This document shows, in pieces, positions 24,301-39,300 of a stretch of DNA of 64,000 nucleotides (its first letter is position 1; each line of letters opens with the position of its first letter). The notes under the pieces were generated by a model. That model saw only the letters and a list, made by a program, of their open reading frames with translations. It was not told where the DNA came from and ran no database searches. This stretch comes from Owenia fusiformis (taxonomy: Eukaryota; Annelida; Polychaeta; Sabellida; Oweniidae), in the NCBI GenBank assembly GCA_903813345.2, contig CAIIXF020000001.1, positions 16,943,915-17,007,914 of the forward strand, read 5' to 3'. Both the position numbers and the translations under genes were made by a program.

Positions 24301-27300
24301 TACTAATGAGTTACCTTTGTGACTATTGCCATTATATAGAACAACCTGTCAAGGGCCTCTTGTGACTTGCCAAGATAATGCGGAAGCTCTGCGTGGAGAA
24401 GACGCATCCCAAATGGGACCAAAGAACCTGAAAATAAAAGCAGATATTTTATTTTTATAACACTTAACAATCAGCTTATATCTTCTAAGAATAAAAAATG
24501 TAATTCAATATCAGAACTATGATATCTTCTGTCAAGACAAATGTGATGTAATATATTAGTACAGGTATTGTATTATACATGCATTGAATTATATTGTATT
24601 TGTTTTATTGTATTGTATTTTATTGTATTGTATTATATTGTATTGTATTAGTATAGTACATATATTTCATAGTGTAATACAGGGTGTCCCAAAATTGTAG
24701 ACAGGGATAACTGTTTTTTCTCCTCATCAAAAAACTACCTTTCTCTTTCTCAAGTTTGACTCAAAAACATCAGCTATGTGTTAATTTACATTCAGTCTTT
24801 TGCTTGGAATTTAAAACACATGAGTTCCTTGAACTATGGATAGAGAGCACCAGGAGTTAAAAGATGTATCAAGCATATCGAAGTGTCAATCGTAATCCAT
24901 TCTGTATCAAACTAAGTTCCACTTGTCAAACCAACTCAAATTAAATCACATGCTGACATATTTACTTTGGAGGGAAATGCTCGGGGATTAAACTTGCTGA
25001 TTGGAGATTTACGTGTTTGTAAGGAATTATCTGACCTAATGAGAAGCTAACATGTGGCAGACACTTGAAAAACAAACAGATTACCATTCAATGTAAGCGT
25101 GGGAAATAAAAGGATACAGACCAATCAATCGACTATCGGTGATTAAAAGGTTATCGGTGATTAACCAATTATACCTGACACCACTAGTACTACTCGTATA
25201 TGTTATGTAGTGCAGTACATGTATTGTATAGTGTAGTACATATATGGTATAGTGTATTAAATGTACTTTTAGAATGTAGCACATGGATTCCAATGTGTAT
25301 CATTACTGACTTGTATTGTTTTGTGTGAGATAGTTGTAGTAACTCAAATGAAATGAAAAAAATCATATAATGTGGTACATGTATTATATATTGTAAAACA
25401 TGTAGTGTAGATATGGTACATAAAATGTAGCACATGTATTGCAGTGGCGTAGCGTGGGTATTTTATGAGTGTACGCCACGAGTGAGCGAAGCGAACGAGC
25501 TTTGAGGGGGGTTCTTTCCCCAAAGAAAATTTGAAAAAATTAGATTGCATTTGAAGCGTTCTGGGGCGTTTTAAAATACGAAATTTCGACGACGAAAAAA
25601 TAATATGGATTAATAAAATGTTAGGCCATTACTTCAAAATATTAAACGTGGGTCATTTCAATATCAAAAATTCACTTTTCTCTAAACTTTGAGAGTACGC
25701 TATGGCGTTTTATGGGTACGCCACTGTATTGGATAGTGTAGTGCATATATCACAATAGTTTAGCACTTGTATTATATAATACAGTACATCTATTGTTCCA
25801 TGTAGTACATGTAATACATAGTGTATGTATTGTACGAGGGGTGATCAATAAGTAATGGACGCTTTTTTACACAGATACTTTTTATAGACCAATCCCTTTG
25901 ATTTTCCTACCAGTGATACATCATTCAATTATCTATCAATTCTGAAGATTTGAAGACAAAATATATAATACATATTGATATATCCTTATTTCCGTGAAGG
26001 AGGTACAGGTACCCCGGGACCGACATTTACGTCACATATTCAGTTTTTAGCCAGTTTGGTAAATTTCAGTTAGATTTAAACGTTTTATATGCAACAATTG
26101 TTGTGTTGTTTTGCTGACTGGTAACACACAAACAGTAAGTATTATAATGTCAGAGTGTTGTATGGAAGGGGTTTGCAGGTCAATTTGAGAAAGCATTGTG
26201 GAAGAAAGGGGTGGTGCGAGAAGGAAACACCCTACTCCATATGGACAATGCACCTGCCCACAGATCTCATATGTTCAGAAAACAATATCCCTGGACCTCA
26301 AAGCCCTTGGCCAATGCACCATATTGTCCAGATCTGCTCACATGTGACTTGTTTATTTCTATACTACTTATTTCTATAGAGAAAGGATGCAGGTTCATTG
26401 ACATTGATGAAATAAAACAACCCGTGCAACTGCATCTTGCTACCGTCAGAGAATGGATTCAGCCTTGTCTCACAATCTTGAGTTAAGAGGATGAGGAATT
26501 GTGTACATGTAGCACTTGATGGAACCTATTTAGAGGGCCCTGTGGAATGAATGTGGCATGAATACCACATAGTGATGATAAAATATTCAAAATCAACTAT
26601 AGCATAACAAAATGGGGTAATTCATGACCATAATGGTTTGTTTTGCTCAGCCTGCATCCAATTGCATTGCATGTTAAACAATCTAAAATAGCTTCAGAAT
26701 ATGTGACGTAAATGTCGGTCCCGGGGTACCTGTACCTCCTTCACGGAAATAAGAATATATCAACATGTAATATATACATTGTCTTCAAATCTTCAGAGTT
26801 GATAGATAATTGAATGATGTATCACTGGTAAGAAAATCAAAGGGATTGGTCTATAAAAAGCATCTGTGTAAAAAAGCGTCCATTACTTATTGATCACCCC
26901 TCGTAAAATGCAATACATATAGCCTACATGCATTGTACACTCGCCTCCATAAGTTTGGCAACCTTAGCTCCCCCTTGAACTACGTGTTAAAGCCTCTTTA
27001 CCTTTGAATTTGTATTTATCTACGATGAAAATTCTTATACTATTTATGGAATCGTAATTTGACTTTATTTCCAATACCTCCAAATTTTCTCAATTTTTTT
27101 CCTCAATGGCAATAAGACAATAAATTTGACGAATTTTTGAAAATCGACATTCCCATGTTAACCAATGGGAAATGGTAGGTTTGCCGCAAGTCATATGACA
27201 GAATATCCATCTATCCGAGTCCTTGCAAAAAATAAGAGTTAGGCAGGCAAATGGATTTGCTAACTTTCTTTATTTAACGAAAAATTGATATGTTTCTTCA

Positions 27301-30300
27301 GGTTCAACAAATCTATTAGGGCTTTAAAGTCAAAATTGTTTTTCAAAAAACCTCTCCCATTGAAATAACACAGGAGGCGATAAATTATTTTCAAAAATGA
27401 ATTTGAAGCGCTGTAACTTTAGTATTCATTAAATGAACTAAACACTTAGTGTACAAAAAAGTTAGACAATTCAATTTTCTATATAAAAACATTTTTTTGA
27501 TGAATCTTTTACTGAAAAGATATCCTGATTTCTGATTTACCCCGATGTAAACTAAGACAAGATAGCAATATACAGGGTGTTGAAATACCTGGTTGTGACA
27601 TGGGGCTTATTAAGTTGTTGCAATATGCAGATGACTCAACCCTTTTTTTGAAAAATGAAGCTTCATTTGCCAATGCCATGTTATTGATCGACAAATTTTC
27701 AATAATATCAGGTCTGAAAATTAATAAAAACAAAACTGAAGCCATGTGGCTCGGAACATGGAAATACAGACAAGATACCTTAGGTAATATTAATTGGAAG
27801 CTAAGTCCAAATAATAAAATTTAAATTTTGGGTATTACATTTTGCACAACTACCAGTGTAACAGATCTTGTACAGGACAATTTTGAGCCAAAAATACAAA
27901 AATGTGTTAATATAATGAAATCTTGGTCTCAGAGACGTCTCACATTATTAGGCAAGATAACATTAGCAAAGTCTTTTCTTTCCTCACAATTTTTATATTT
28001 ACTGCAAAGTTTTATATTGCCTGAACATCTTCTTAGAAGGATTAACAGAATGTTATTTAAGTTTATATGGGCGAAGGGAAAATTCAAGGAAGATGATTTA
28101 AAATATGTTCCCGAAAGAGTTAAACGGGAAATAATTGTACAAGATTTTAAAAATGGAGGATTAAAAATGATTAATATATTTGATATGCAAAATGCTCTAG
28201 CATTTAAATGGGTCAAACAGCTACAAGAAAATGGAAATGGCAGCTGGAGGAAAATACCTCTGTATTTGTATGGTACCCTATGTAAAGATTTAACCATATT
28301 TCAATGTAATAATGATTTTAAAAATATTGTGAATACTGATAAATTGTTAGGATTTTATAGCAAACTATTATATCTATGGAAATCAAACAATAAGTTCAAA
28401 GACAGCTCTATTTTATGGCATAATGAAAATATCAAAGCTACAGGTAAAGAATTGTATTTTCAAAGCTGGATTAAGTGTGGAATAAATTTTATATGTGATG
28501 TTTGCAAAAATGGCCAGATTATTTCTTATGATGAAATTGTTTCCTCAGTAGGCAGAAATGCTGAAACATGGATGCAATATCAAACTTTGAAACAAGCACT
28601 CAAAAGGGAGATGATATTAGAATATCAAATTGTAGCTCCAGAAGATACTTTATACTTCAATGATACAGATGTGCAGTACTTAAATGTTCAAGATTTTAGG
28701 AAAATTTTAATAGAAAAATGGGTTTGTGAAATTGTATTCAAAAATGAAGTTTTAACAAGAAAAACCTGGCTTAATGCAAAAAATTGTACAACAGCAACAG
28801 ACCTTATTATACTACACTGGAAGATTTAACATTCAATATATCCATGTAATCTTTTACTGCATAGATATGGTATTTTAAATTCAAGCAAATGTACAAGCTG
28901 TGATGAAATAGATAATTTAGAGCATCATTTTGTTAAATGCAAAGCAGTTGCTGAATTTTGGACTAAACATTTCCCAAATATAACTGCCAATCAAATATAT
29001 GGAATAGGTAAAGTAAAGAATTACAAAAATATACTGATAGCAAAGTTATCTATTCACAAATGGTATATTGAAAAATGTGTGAGTAACTTAAATACTCTTT
29101 ATGAATTTGAAACCTCATCTTTGTACCATACCTGTAAATAATTATGTTAAACTGAAATAAATTTTATCAAAAAAAAAAAAAAAAAAGATTTACCCCGAAC
29201 CCCCATTTCCCATTGGATTACATGGGAATGACGATTTTCAAAAATTCATCAAATTTATCATCAATTTTCGACCTATTGTAAGTGAGGAAAAAAATTGAGA
29301 AAATTTGGAAATATTGGAAATAAAGTCAAGTTATGTTTCCATCAATAATATAAGTTATTTCATCGTCGGTTAAGTAAATAAAAATTCAAATGTAAAGAGG
29401 CTTTAACACGTAGTTCAATGGAGGAGCTATGGTTGCCAAACTTATGGAGGGGAGTGTATAGTGAAATACATGTACTAAATAAAATATATAATAAATTAAT
29501 CATAAATACTCTATTTCAAAACAATAATAGTTTGCAAAACAAAAATATTTTGCTCTGTACGAGTATCTAATCCATTTGATGATCTAATTTAACCAATGAC
29601 TATCCTAACAGACTAACCTGCATATAATCTGAGGATTTAATGAGATTACTGTAATCAATCTACTGCTGATTACAAAATGAATGAATGAATCATTTAATAT
29701 TTAACATGACACTGGCCTTGCGACTAATCGTTTATTGATCATTTATAGTGCTATAAAAGGGATTAACATTAGTATTCAGCTTATCACAGTTTTAGAATTC
29801 CTTAGCTGAAATCCTCTCTTACAAAAATATAAGTCATCTAATTTAGCTCATAGTTTCGGCTGGATATTTATTTTTACTTTCAAATGAAACTATTTTATGC
29901 AATTTAGTAGAAAGCTAAATTGGATCTGATTTCTTAATGATAGCTTGGATTTCTTAAGGGGGGGGGGTACAGAGAGGCATTTATTCTATCATATGAGGTA
30001 ATTTTTTTGTCAATGAGGCAAAAAACTAGGAGGGGGTGAAGTGAGGCAAATCTATTAATCAAAGAAAGGCATTTTTTGTCAATGAGGCAAAAAGTTGTCA
30101 GTGAGGCAAATATCATCTGTGAGGCAAACATCTTGACCCTTTAATATACTGCATAAGTCAAACATGAAAAGCTAGTCATATGGTACAGTGCATTAAGTAA
30201 TATCTATTTCATCGACGAGATATTGTATATCTCTGATATTATGGCAATGCACAGCAAATATTTGAGCTGTTCGAGGAAAACTGAAATGAAGTCTTAAAGA

Positions 30301-33300
30301 AAAAGTGTAAAAAAAAACTTGAGGCAAAATGTTCACATTTTTTGAGGCAAATTAAAAAAGGATGTGTCAATTTTTCTGAAAAACGATAAGGCAGAACTCA
30401 AGGGGGGAGGAGGGATGCGTTGAAAGTCGTAGTGACCCCCCGGCTGCAGCCATCTTCTAAATATTTATTTTCACTTTTTAATGGAGATATTTTAAGAAAA
30501 TTAGTGGTAGGCTAAATTGGATCTAATTTCTTAATAAATAGCTTCTAAATATCTATGTTCACTTTCAAATAAATCTATTCTATGCACTTTAGTGGTAAGC
30601 TAAACTGAATCTGATTTCTGGCGATTATACCAACGCAGCTATTAATTATGGGATCTACTTGTCCCCTGGTCCAGGATCCATGGTATCTACTGATAACTAT
30701 TCTTCCAAGCTTCTTTGCTCAATATATCACCGCAAGCTCAGAATAGTTTCTATTTTGCATGACGTGAATCAATAACCAATTAAGATAAAGCTAAGGAGTC
30801 CCATTAGAAGTGTATCATACATGAGATAAACTTGAACGTTGTCCATAAATCTTTTAAATGAGATACTGTGAACTCTAATTGTACTTTGTATGTACAAACT
30901 AGATGTCTGCAGACAGACTACACATTTTTTGTTGACGCAGCCTACAATTTTTCATATGTTTGAGGGAAAGAGAATAGAGGTAGGGGAGGGTGAAGTCTTC
31001 AATAAAATATTCAAACGTACCATTTGGTGGGGGTAAGTGGGGGTAAGTGAGAGCTGAGGATTTTCAAGGAATTATTAAACAATATCACTATTCATATAGA
31101 ATTCACTGAGAATGCAGTGGCTTAACAAATTTCAGTTGTACGATTTTTTTGTTTGTCCGAGAGATTGAGACTGGAGGTAGAGAGGGGTGGTGGGCCAGGG
31201 GACATCAACACTTTATCTGGGCAAATGGTCGATTACAATATTAATTTGCTACTTTCAAGTATTGTAAGCACTGACACTCAGAGAAAGTGTAAGTTGTCAC
31301 TCGTTAGTTTTTGTGACTGAAATTCCCTAAAATTTTCCCGACTCATCACCCTGATTTTCTGATTTTGATAGAAATTGTTTTGAGAAACAATAAAAGGTCA
31401 GTGAGGCTAATTAGGATGTGGTGTCAAATTACTACAGAGGTTGATTTTGAACAATGAAGCGCAGACATGACTTCAGAATCACCAAAAATCAAGTGACATT
31501 CTACATTTCCTCCAAGCTTAATAGATCATAATATTGCACGGTAAGATAAAATATGCACAGACATGATGAGTTGCAGTTGAGCATGTAAATAACTATTAGT
31601 GTGACTTTAATCATCAATGCAATATCAAGTGAACAAGTGCACGTAATGTGATTCTTTTATGATTTGATCTTTTTATGTTAAACACATCCTGGATGAATGC
31701 TTAATGAGTGCAAATATGTGAAGCACACGTGGTTATGTGAAAGTGCTGTATAACTATACAAAATTTGGGAGGCCTTGATATCTCATACAATTAAATGTGA
31801 CTTTTCGAAGAGCAGTACTACAATAAACTCAAAATTTTGTCAAACATGAAGTTTAAGAGTGGGTAGGCGTTGCAACTGACCTTGTTGAAATATTTCAGAA
31901 TTCAGAAAAATTCCAACCCTCTTTAACAATTAGCCATGGTCATTCCCTTTCTATTTCTTGACCTTTGTTATAGTGAGAATGGGGTGGGGGTTGGGGAGGG
32001 GCAATCAGGCTAATAACCAACCTTTTCTACCAGGGTACTGTTCCGTGTAGAATTCATAGTACATGTCTGGTTGGTCCAGGTTGCCAAATGCAGCACACTC
32101 ACTTTCCGCAAGACTATACTGACGCAACTTCACGAGTAGTGCAAACCGACAAAACCAGAACTGCAAATAAACAGAATAATCATGTATATGGTAGTTAGTG
32201 CTACAGGTTACTATTAAAAATGTCTGAATTTAAAAGGTATCATGAAAAAGCCTTTATATTGCATGATAAGGCAAATAGTCCTAAAAATATTGAAGTCGGA
32301 AATATTCTTCGAGAATATCTTCAGTATTCATTTGAGAAGGTGTTTTGTTGAAAACTTTGGGGGAACTGATGTTTGACAGATTTGTGGAGAAACGAGTGAG
32401 ACATTGGTGACACCCGGATGATGAGTGGACAAGTACTTTTATAGATACTGCAAATATAAAATTGCCCTCTTGCATACTTTTTGTATTTATCTAATAATTA
32501 ATTCTAAATGATATGAGGGTAGCCCACACAGGATATGGTTAAGAGGTATATATTAAATTCATCCCTCCAAAGAATTTGTATTCCTCTCATCAGATAGTTG
32601 GGCTTAATTTGATCCAAATATCAATAGATATCAAGGCACTCATATTCAAAATGTCACCACCTGCCATTTGTTAGTATGAAACAGATACCAATCGCCAAAC
32701 ATTTACTGCTGAACACTTGTAGTAGTGACAAAACTATCAAAACCAAATCAGAAATCAAGTTATTTCCTCTCCCATTCTACATCTATCTTCACACTGCACT
32801 GCGATCACATTCTACTATCTATTATAAATGTGGAGATATCAATGATAGAACTGTCAAGTTGAAACTCAGTGATATAAGTAAGCATGTTGTGATAACTTAT
32901 CAGTCGGCTTAATGTCAAACAGACCATTTTTCTTAAGATTTTCTATCTCCAAAGTCAATAGAGAAGCTTGAATCATTATTACTATTGAATATATTACTGG
33001 GTATTAAAGTCAAGACATATTTAAGCTGATGTACGTCAGCAAATATTTCAAATGTGATGGCTGTAGCCTGGTTTGTCCACTGGGGTTTGTCTAAGTCCAT
33101 CTTTATTTAAGGCATGGAAGACATTTATTAGATATGTGCTACCCCTAAACAGTCGGTGCGGATAACCTCAATCCACACCGATTGTTTATAGGTAGCACAT
33201 ATCTGATAAATGTTTCCTATTTTTTATAAAACCACACAGAATGTTGCTGACTTCTCAAAATGCAAAAATAATTTATAGTGAAAGGTCATCTTTATCACCA

Positions 33301-36300
33301 ATACTGAATGAAGGCTGTAAATGGTGTATAAAGGCACACACATAAATCCACACCGACTATTTTCATATAGCACAGTCTGCCTCTCAGTTACTGGTTTTAC
33401 ATACTATACTAAAGCACCCTAATGGCCGTTATTGAATGGATGCTCTCTTGGGAATCTCATTAAATAATTTCACCTGCATGAGAAATCTTCTGTGTCAACT
33501 AATTCATCGTTATAGCATTAAAATTGGAATATAAAGAGCATCACAAATGGAATTGCAATGTACCTTTTATGTCTATTGATTCTATATCATTTCAAAGCTT
33601 AGAGATCAAGTAGCATCATTCATCAACTTGTAGATCGTGAAACAATAATCATGACCAATCGTTGCGAAAGTATATAGTACTAACAGCTGCTCTGATTAGT
33701 ACAATAACGTCATTTCGAAGGGCAATATAGTGAAATATTGGACCGGTGGCCGAAGGTCAATTCAGATCAATTCTATTACATCTGTTCTTCATGATCTTCT
33801 TGTGATTTATCAAGTGGGTGGAAATAGATTTTCAGGTGGGTACAGCATCAGGTGGGTCTAGCTTCGTACCAATCCTCACCTTGAGAATTCCGCAATTTAT
33901 TGTTTATTATCTAAATAAACAACCCTCCCACTGATTTACTGTCATGAATATAATTATCTATAGGAAGGGGCCTGACTTGACTTATCACATTATGATTTTG
34001 ACCAATCAGGGATGAGATTCACCATATTCAAACATTCAATCTGATGGATACTGATTCTGGGGCCTAATTTGAATAAAGATCCTCAATTCTGATTTGCACA
34101 CGATCAAGCCTGCATGACCCGCGAAGCATTTTTGCTAATGATACATATTACTTGGGTCTCAAGTTTATCATATGAGCCCATGGGGTAGAATGAAGTGACT
34201 GAGCGTGGGAATCGATGATGTGGGTGCAGTCCTTTCCTAAATATCTCAAGAGGGTACAGCTTCAGCTTGCTTTAATGCTGGGGATATCAAGTATTATAGG
34301 ATAGAATATAGTCTTGCTTCCGGTGATCCAGGGGAAGCACTTGTGCCTTGGTACTGACTATAATGCCATGTTGTTGAAGTAGATAGGGGGGGGGGGGGGG
34401 GGGGGGGGCAGAGTCTTGAAACAAGACTAGATAGAATATTAATACTTCACAATTTTAATTTCTCACCAATTAGACGTAATAATTGGTATCTGCTATAATT
34501 ACAATTGTATTGCATATTGCCTCATTAATTTGAGAAAATGAAGTCATAATATGTATCAAAAGGCCACAAAGGACGTCACTGAAAGTAATCCCAAGGCTTA
34601 AATGATGTCATAACGGGTAAAATTGAGTGAATCTTAACATAGATCTCAATACTGAGAAATATAGGTCCAGAGGTCTAGATAAGCTGTCGCCATTCACCAA
34701 TTGCGAATATTTTTAGCACCTGGCGAAGATCTTGATCTAAATATTCGCAAAGGTGGCGAAGATCTTTGTACAGAACCTATACTTGAGAAACAGATAAATT
34801 ATCGGGGATTCTTCATTTTCAACTTTCGTAATTTTTGTAATTTCACCCATGAGACGCCACAATTATTTTTGTTTCAATGGAAATTTAACACGGGCACCTT
34901 CACAAGACCTGTTGCGTTCGGTATTTTGATGAATCAATTGAGACGCTAAAACTTATTTTCAAAATTATGCCGGGACCATTGAGGTCTTTCCGGCCAGGCT
35001 GGAAGGCAGGGCGGCCTTGGCTTAAGGATGTTCCCTGGTCAGATAGGAAAATATTCAATAGTATTTAACTTTTTCTCAAAAATGGTTTTCTGGGATTCTC
35101 ACGGGCAACAAAGAATATTAAAACTTTAAAAACCATATGTTAGTGTGCTTTTTTCTGAGCAAGAGGCCTCTAAAGTGTCAATATTTGACAAAAGTGGGCG
35201 TGGCACTTTCTCATTGAAACCCATGTTAAAAATCAGGTTTTCACCCCAAAACACACTTTTGAATATTTAACTTTTTCTTAAACTCACAGAAACACTTAGT
35301 TATGCTATGTACTTCACATTTTGAAAAGAAAAATTAGGGGTTGGTGTTCATCGTTTTCAACTTCGTCCAGGGAACATCCTTAAATACAACGACTGAAAGA
35401 TGACGTGTGGAATTTGTTTGAAATATGGAAGTCAAAGTGATACTCGGAATATTTGATGTCAAGGGGTGAAATCCATAAAAAAGACTATCAAGAATACAAT
35501 CTACATAATCTGTAAAATATGTTTTTTGTGAAAATATAAGAAATATTGTGGCTAATAACTTTTTCAACCTATCTAGACCCTTGTATAGGTCCATGATCTT
35601 CATAAGAGTACAGTATATACCACTGAGAAATTCCTATCAATACAGCTTCTTGTATTCAAAGGTAGTAGATTTTTTAAAAATTCAATAAAGTTATGACCAT
35701 TTTCACTATCTACAATAAGTACAAGCAAAAACCTCTGTTCACACCAATATCTTTGCTTTATTCACAAAAAATACTTTTCCAAGGAGTTTGAAATGACTGG
35801 CTTTAACTAATTTCAACAACAACCATATATCATATTGCCATTTAAACAAGGAGTATTTCTGTTATTACAAAAATTACAAATCACAATTTCTTATCTAATT
35901 TCAGCTAGAAAACGGCAACACCATGAAGTAGCAAATCCCACCGAACAAATTAATCATGAATCTGGCAAATGTCATAATATAATATTTCAGTATAATATAG
36001 CCATCTCCTGTTCGCTATCTATTTTAAATTTTCTGAAGCACAAATAAGATAAATGACAAACTTGAAAACAGCAACTCCACGGAGTAGTGAATCCCACAAA
36101 ACAAATAATCATGAATCTGACAAATGTCAGAATACAGGGTGTTCCAAAAGTAACAGGACTGGTGCTGGCATTTTGTCAATTCTGCACCAAGCATCTTCCA
36201 ATTTTTACAAAATGTACTTTGAAGTATTGCAACTAAAACTAGAAAGTTTCAAGAAAAATAATAAAATGCGAGGAGAGTTATGGTTACTATAGTAACATGA

Positions 36301-39300
36301 CATTACAATACCCGGGGCAACTTTTCCATGAAAATTACTGGTATCTAACATTTTTGAATTGCTAAAGACAGTATCCAATTCACTTATTACAATACAACAT
36401 TTCTTGGTTGTTTTATTAGTTGCTTTGTTGTAATGGTGTTGCTCTACAACTCAGATTCAAGTGTGATTTCATAATTATAATATTTATTCAATTTCATCAT
36501 ATATCACTTTGTATAACAGTCTGCACAATTCACGGTTGAGTGTTTGAAAAGACCCAATTTGAAGCCAATCATCCACTTTGATAACCTGCCTACCCAAGAG
36601 TCAGCATTGAGGACCAATGTAGCTATAGAGGAGCTGGGTTTTGAGGTCTAAGACCATGCACCATGTTCCTCCTATCATGCAATATCTAATTTTTACTTGT
36701 ATGGAGAATAGAATACTAACCAGAACAACGGCAACGCCAAAGCGTAGCGAATCCCATCGAACAGATATGGATGGCATTTTTACAAACAAAGGATATAGCA
36801 AAAATGGCAGCAATTTTCAAAATGGCCGCCTTCTACCAAAAGTGTCATTAGACCATCTGAAAATAAAAAATAAATCTGAAACAAAATCGCTCCACTACTT
36901 TTCAAGTTATAGAAAAATATGTTAAAATGGCGGCCATTTTTCAAAATGGCCACCTTCTACCAATTAGACAGTGTGCCATGCTTATAGTATTCACATACCA
37001 AATATAAACAAAATTGCTCCACTACTTTTCGAGATATAGTAAAATACGTTAAAATGGCATCCATTTTGAAAAATGACCGCCTTCTACCAAAAGTGTCATT
37101 AGACAGTGTGCCATGCTTACAGTATTCACATACCAAATATGAACAAAATCGCTTCACTACTTTTCGAGTTATAGTAAAATACGTTAAAATGGCGGCCATT
37201 TTTCAATTTTTTTTTCAAAATGGCCGCCTTCTACCAAAAGTGTCATAGGACAGTGTGCCATGCTTATAGTATTCACATACCAAATATGAACAAAATCGCT
37301 CCACTACTTTTCGAGTTATAGTAAAATACGTTAAAATGGCGGCCATTTTTCAAAATGGTCGCCTTCTACTAAAAGTGTCTTTAGACAGTGTGCAATGTTT
37401 ATAGTATTCACATACCAAATATGAACAAAATCGCTCCACTACTTTTCGAGTTGCAGCAAAAATCGTAAAATAACGAGTAAAGACAGCCATTTTTCAAGAT
37501 GGCTGCCATGTGCTTCTTTAATATCTACATTTCTAGCTTTATCAATGTCCTATATAATTTTTTTATATCTAAAACATATTGCTATTACAGTTTTACATAT
37601 TGCACCTAAATTACTGTAAATTCGGCACTAAAATGGCCGCCATTTTGAAATGAGCGGCCATTTTGAAAATCGGCTTTCGAGCAGAACTTCTACTCCCATA
37701 GGGTATATGTGTACAAAATATGAACAAAATCGGACCAACGGTATTCGAGTTATTGCACGGACGGACGGACGGACGGACGTACGTACGGACGGACGGAGGC
37801 GTTCCCTATATCCCTCCGAACTTCGTTCGATGGGATAATCAGCGCAGTAGAACCCTCATAGATGAGAATGACCATCTCCAAGTTGTCCTATCAACCCTGC
37901 TGCAGGGTCCGTGATGTGTCCTAAAATGGGTTCGCTTATGACTCTCATGTGTTTGAGCCATGATTCCAGCATGCTAAACTTATACTGACCAAAGAGAAGC
38001 CTACTTTTCAAAGTAGAGGATACATTAGGGATATAAAATGATGTAAAGCAAATGTAATTCCCATCAGTTCCTAACAAATAAGATGTACAAAATGCTTTAA
38101 GTCTCTGTAACTTTATGCATGACCTGAGTTTCATAATTATTGTTGAAACTTTGCAGTTTTAATAACAATACTTGAAAGTACATGATGTAAAATTTGGAAG
38201 ACAATTGGTGCATATTTAACAAAATACCAGCACCAGTCCTGTTACTTTTGGAACACCCTGTATGATATTTCAGTATAATATAGCCATCTCTTATTAGCTA
38301 TCTATTTTAAATTTTCTGAAGCACAAATAAGATAAATGATAAATTAGAAATCAGCAACTCCACGGAGTAGCAAATCCCACCGAACAAAACATGGTTTGAT
38401 TGTGATAGTGATAGTGGCTATTTTGAAAATCTCTTCTTGAACAGAGCTGCCTTGTCCCTGGGTATATGCATATTAAAGGAGTGGTATCGATATGGAGAAC
38501 TTTTTCAACACATGTATTTCTCTTAAACCAGTCATAAAAAAAATCTAAAAATTTATCACATCGTCAATTTAATGGTCATCTTTTGAATGGTAACAATATA
38601 ATTTGAAAAATATATATATTCTTTCATCTGTATTGTTTTAGAAAACACATCAAACACTTGTTTTGTTCTTGATTTCATGTTTCCAGAGTGAAATGAAACA
38701 TCTTTCTGAACCTCATTGGAACAAACCGACATAAACACAACATGTTTACGTCTCTCAATATTGTAATTGTACAAAGGAAATTTTGGTTGATTTAAAAAAG
38801 TATCTTGTTAATGGTACGTTTACACCAACGGCGCTTTGATGGCGCTTTAAAGCGGCTTGTAAAGCGGCACCAAAGCGTAACAAAGCTTAATTAAAGCGTC
38901 GGGGTCGTAATAGGTCGTAGAAAAGCTCGGGAGTAAAGCGGGATATTCGGCAAGAGCGCTAAAAAATTTAAACTGTTTAAGCGTTCGCACCAACGGCGCT
39001 TTGATGGCGCTTTAAAGCGGATTGTAAAGCGGCACCAAAGCGTAACAAAGCTTGATTAAAGCGTCGGGATCGTAATAGGTCGTAGAAAAGTTCCAAGTAA
39101 AGCGGGATATTCGGCAAGAGCGCCAAAAAATGTTAAACTGTTTAAAAATTTTGGGCGCTCTGTTACGAATTGATTGAAGCGCCGAGAGCGTATCAAAGCT
39201 TAACAAACCGTAACAAAGCTCAACAAAGCTTGACTCAAAGCGTAGGAAAGCTTAACACAGCTTGGTTCAAAGCAGGGACCCCAGTCTATTCACGGTCTGT

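Larger units (their letters stand above)
32161..36132 (-). other. TRAPPC12 25 kb intron, first part
   Basis: Contains an ATGTCACCACC copy (32645-32735), a hairpin (33121-33213), a 23-G run (34386-34408), a TTAA-flanked element (35022-35383), and from 35900 a tandem duplicated unit of about 140 bp (AATCATGAATCTGGCAAATG). No gene on either strand. Confidence 0.55.

Noticed and set aside
37650-37914. ORFs with RTDGRTDVRTDG runs
   Set aside because: Translation of an (ACGG)n simple repeat at the end of the 36726-37840 array.
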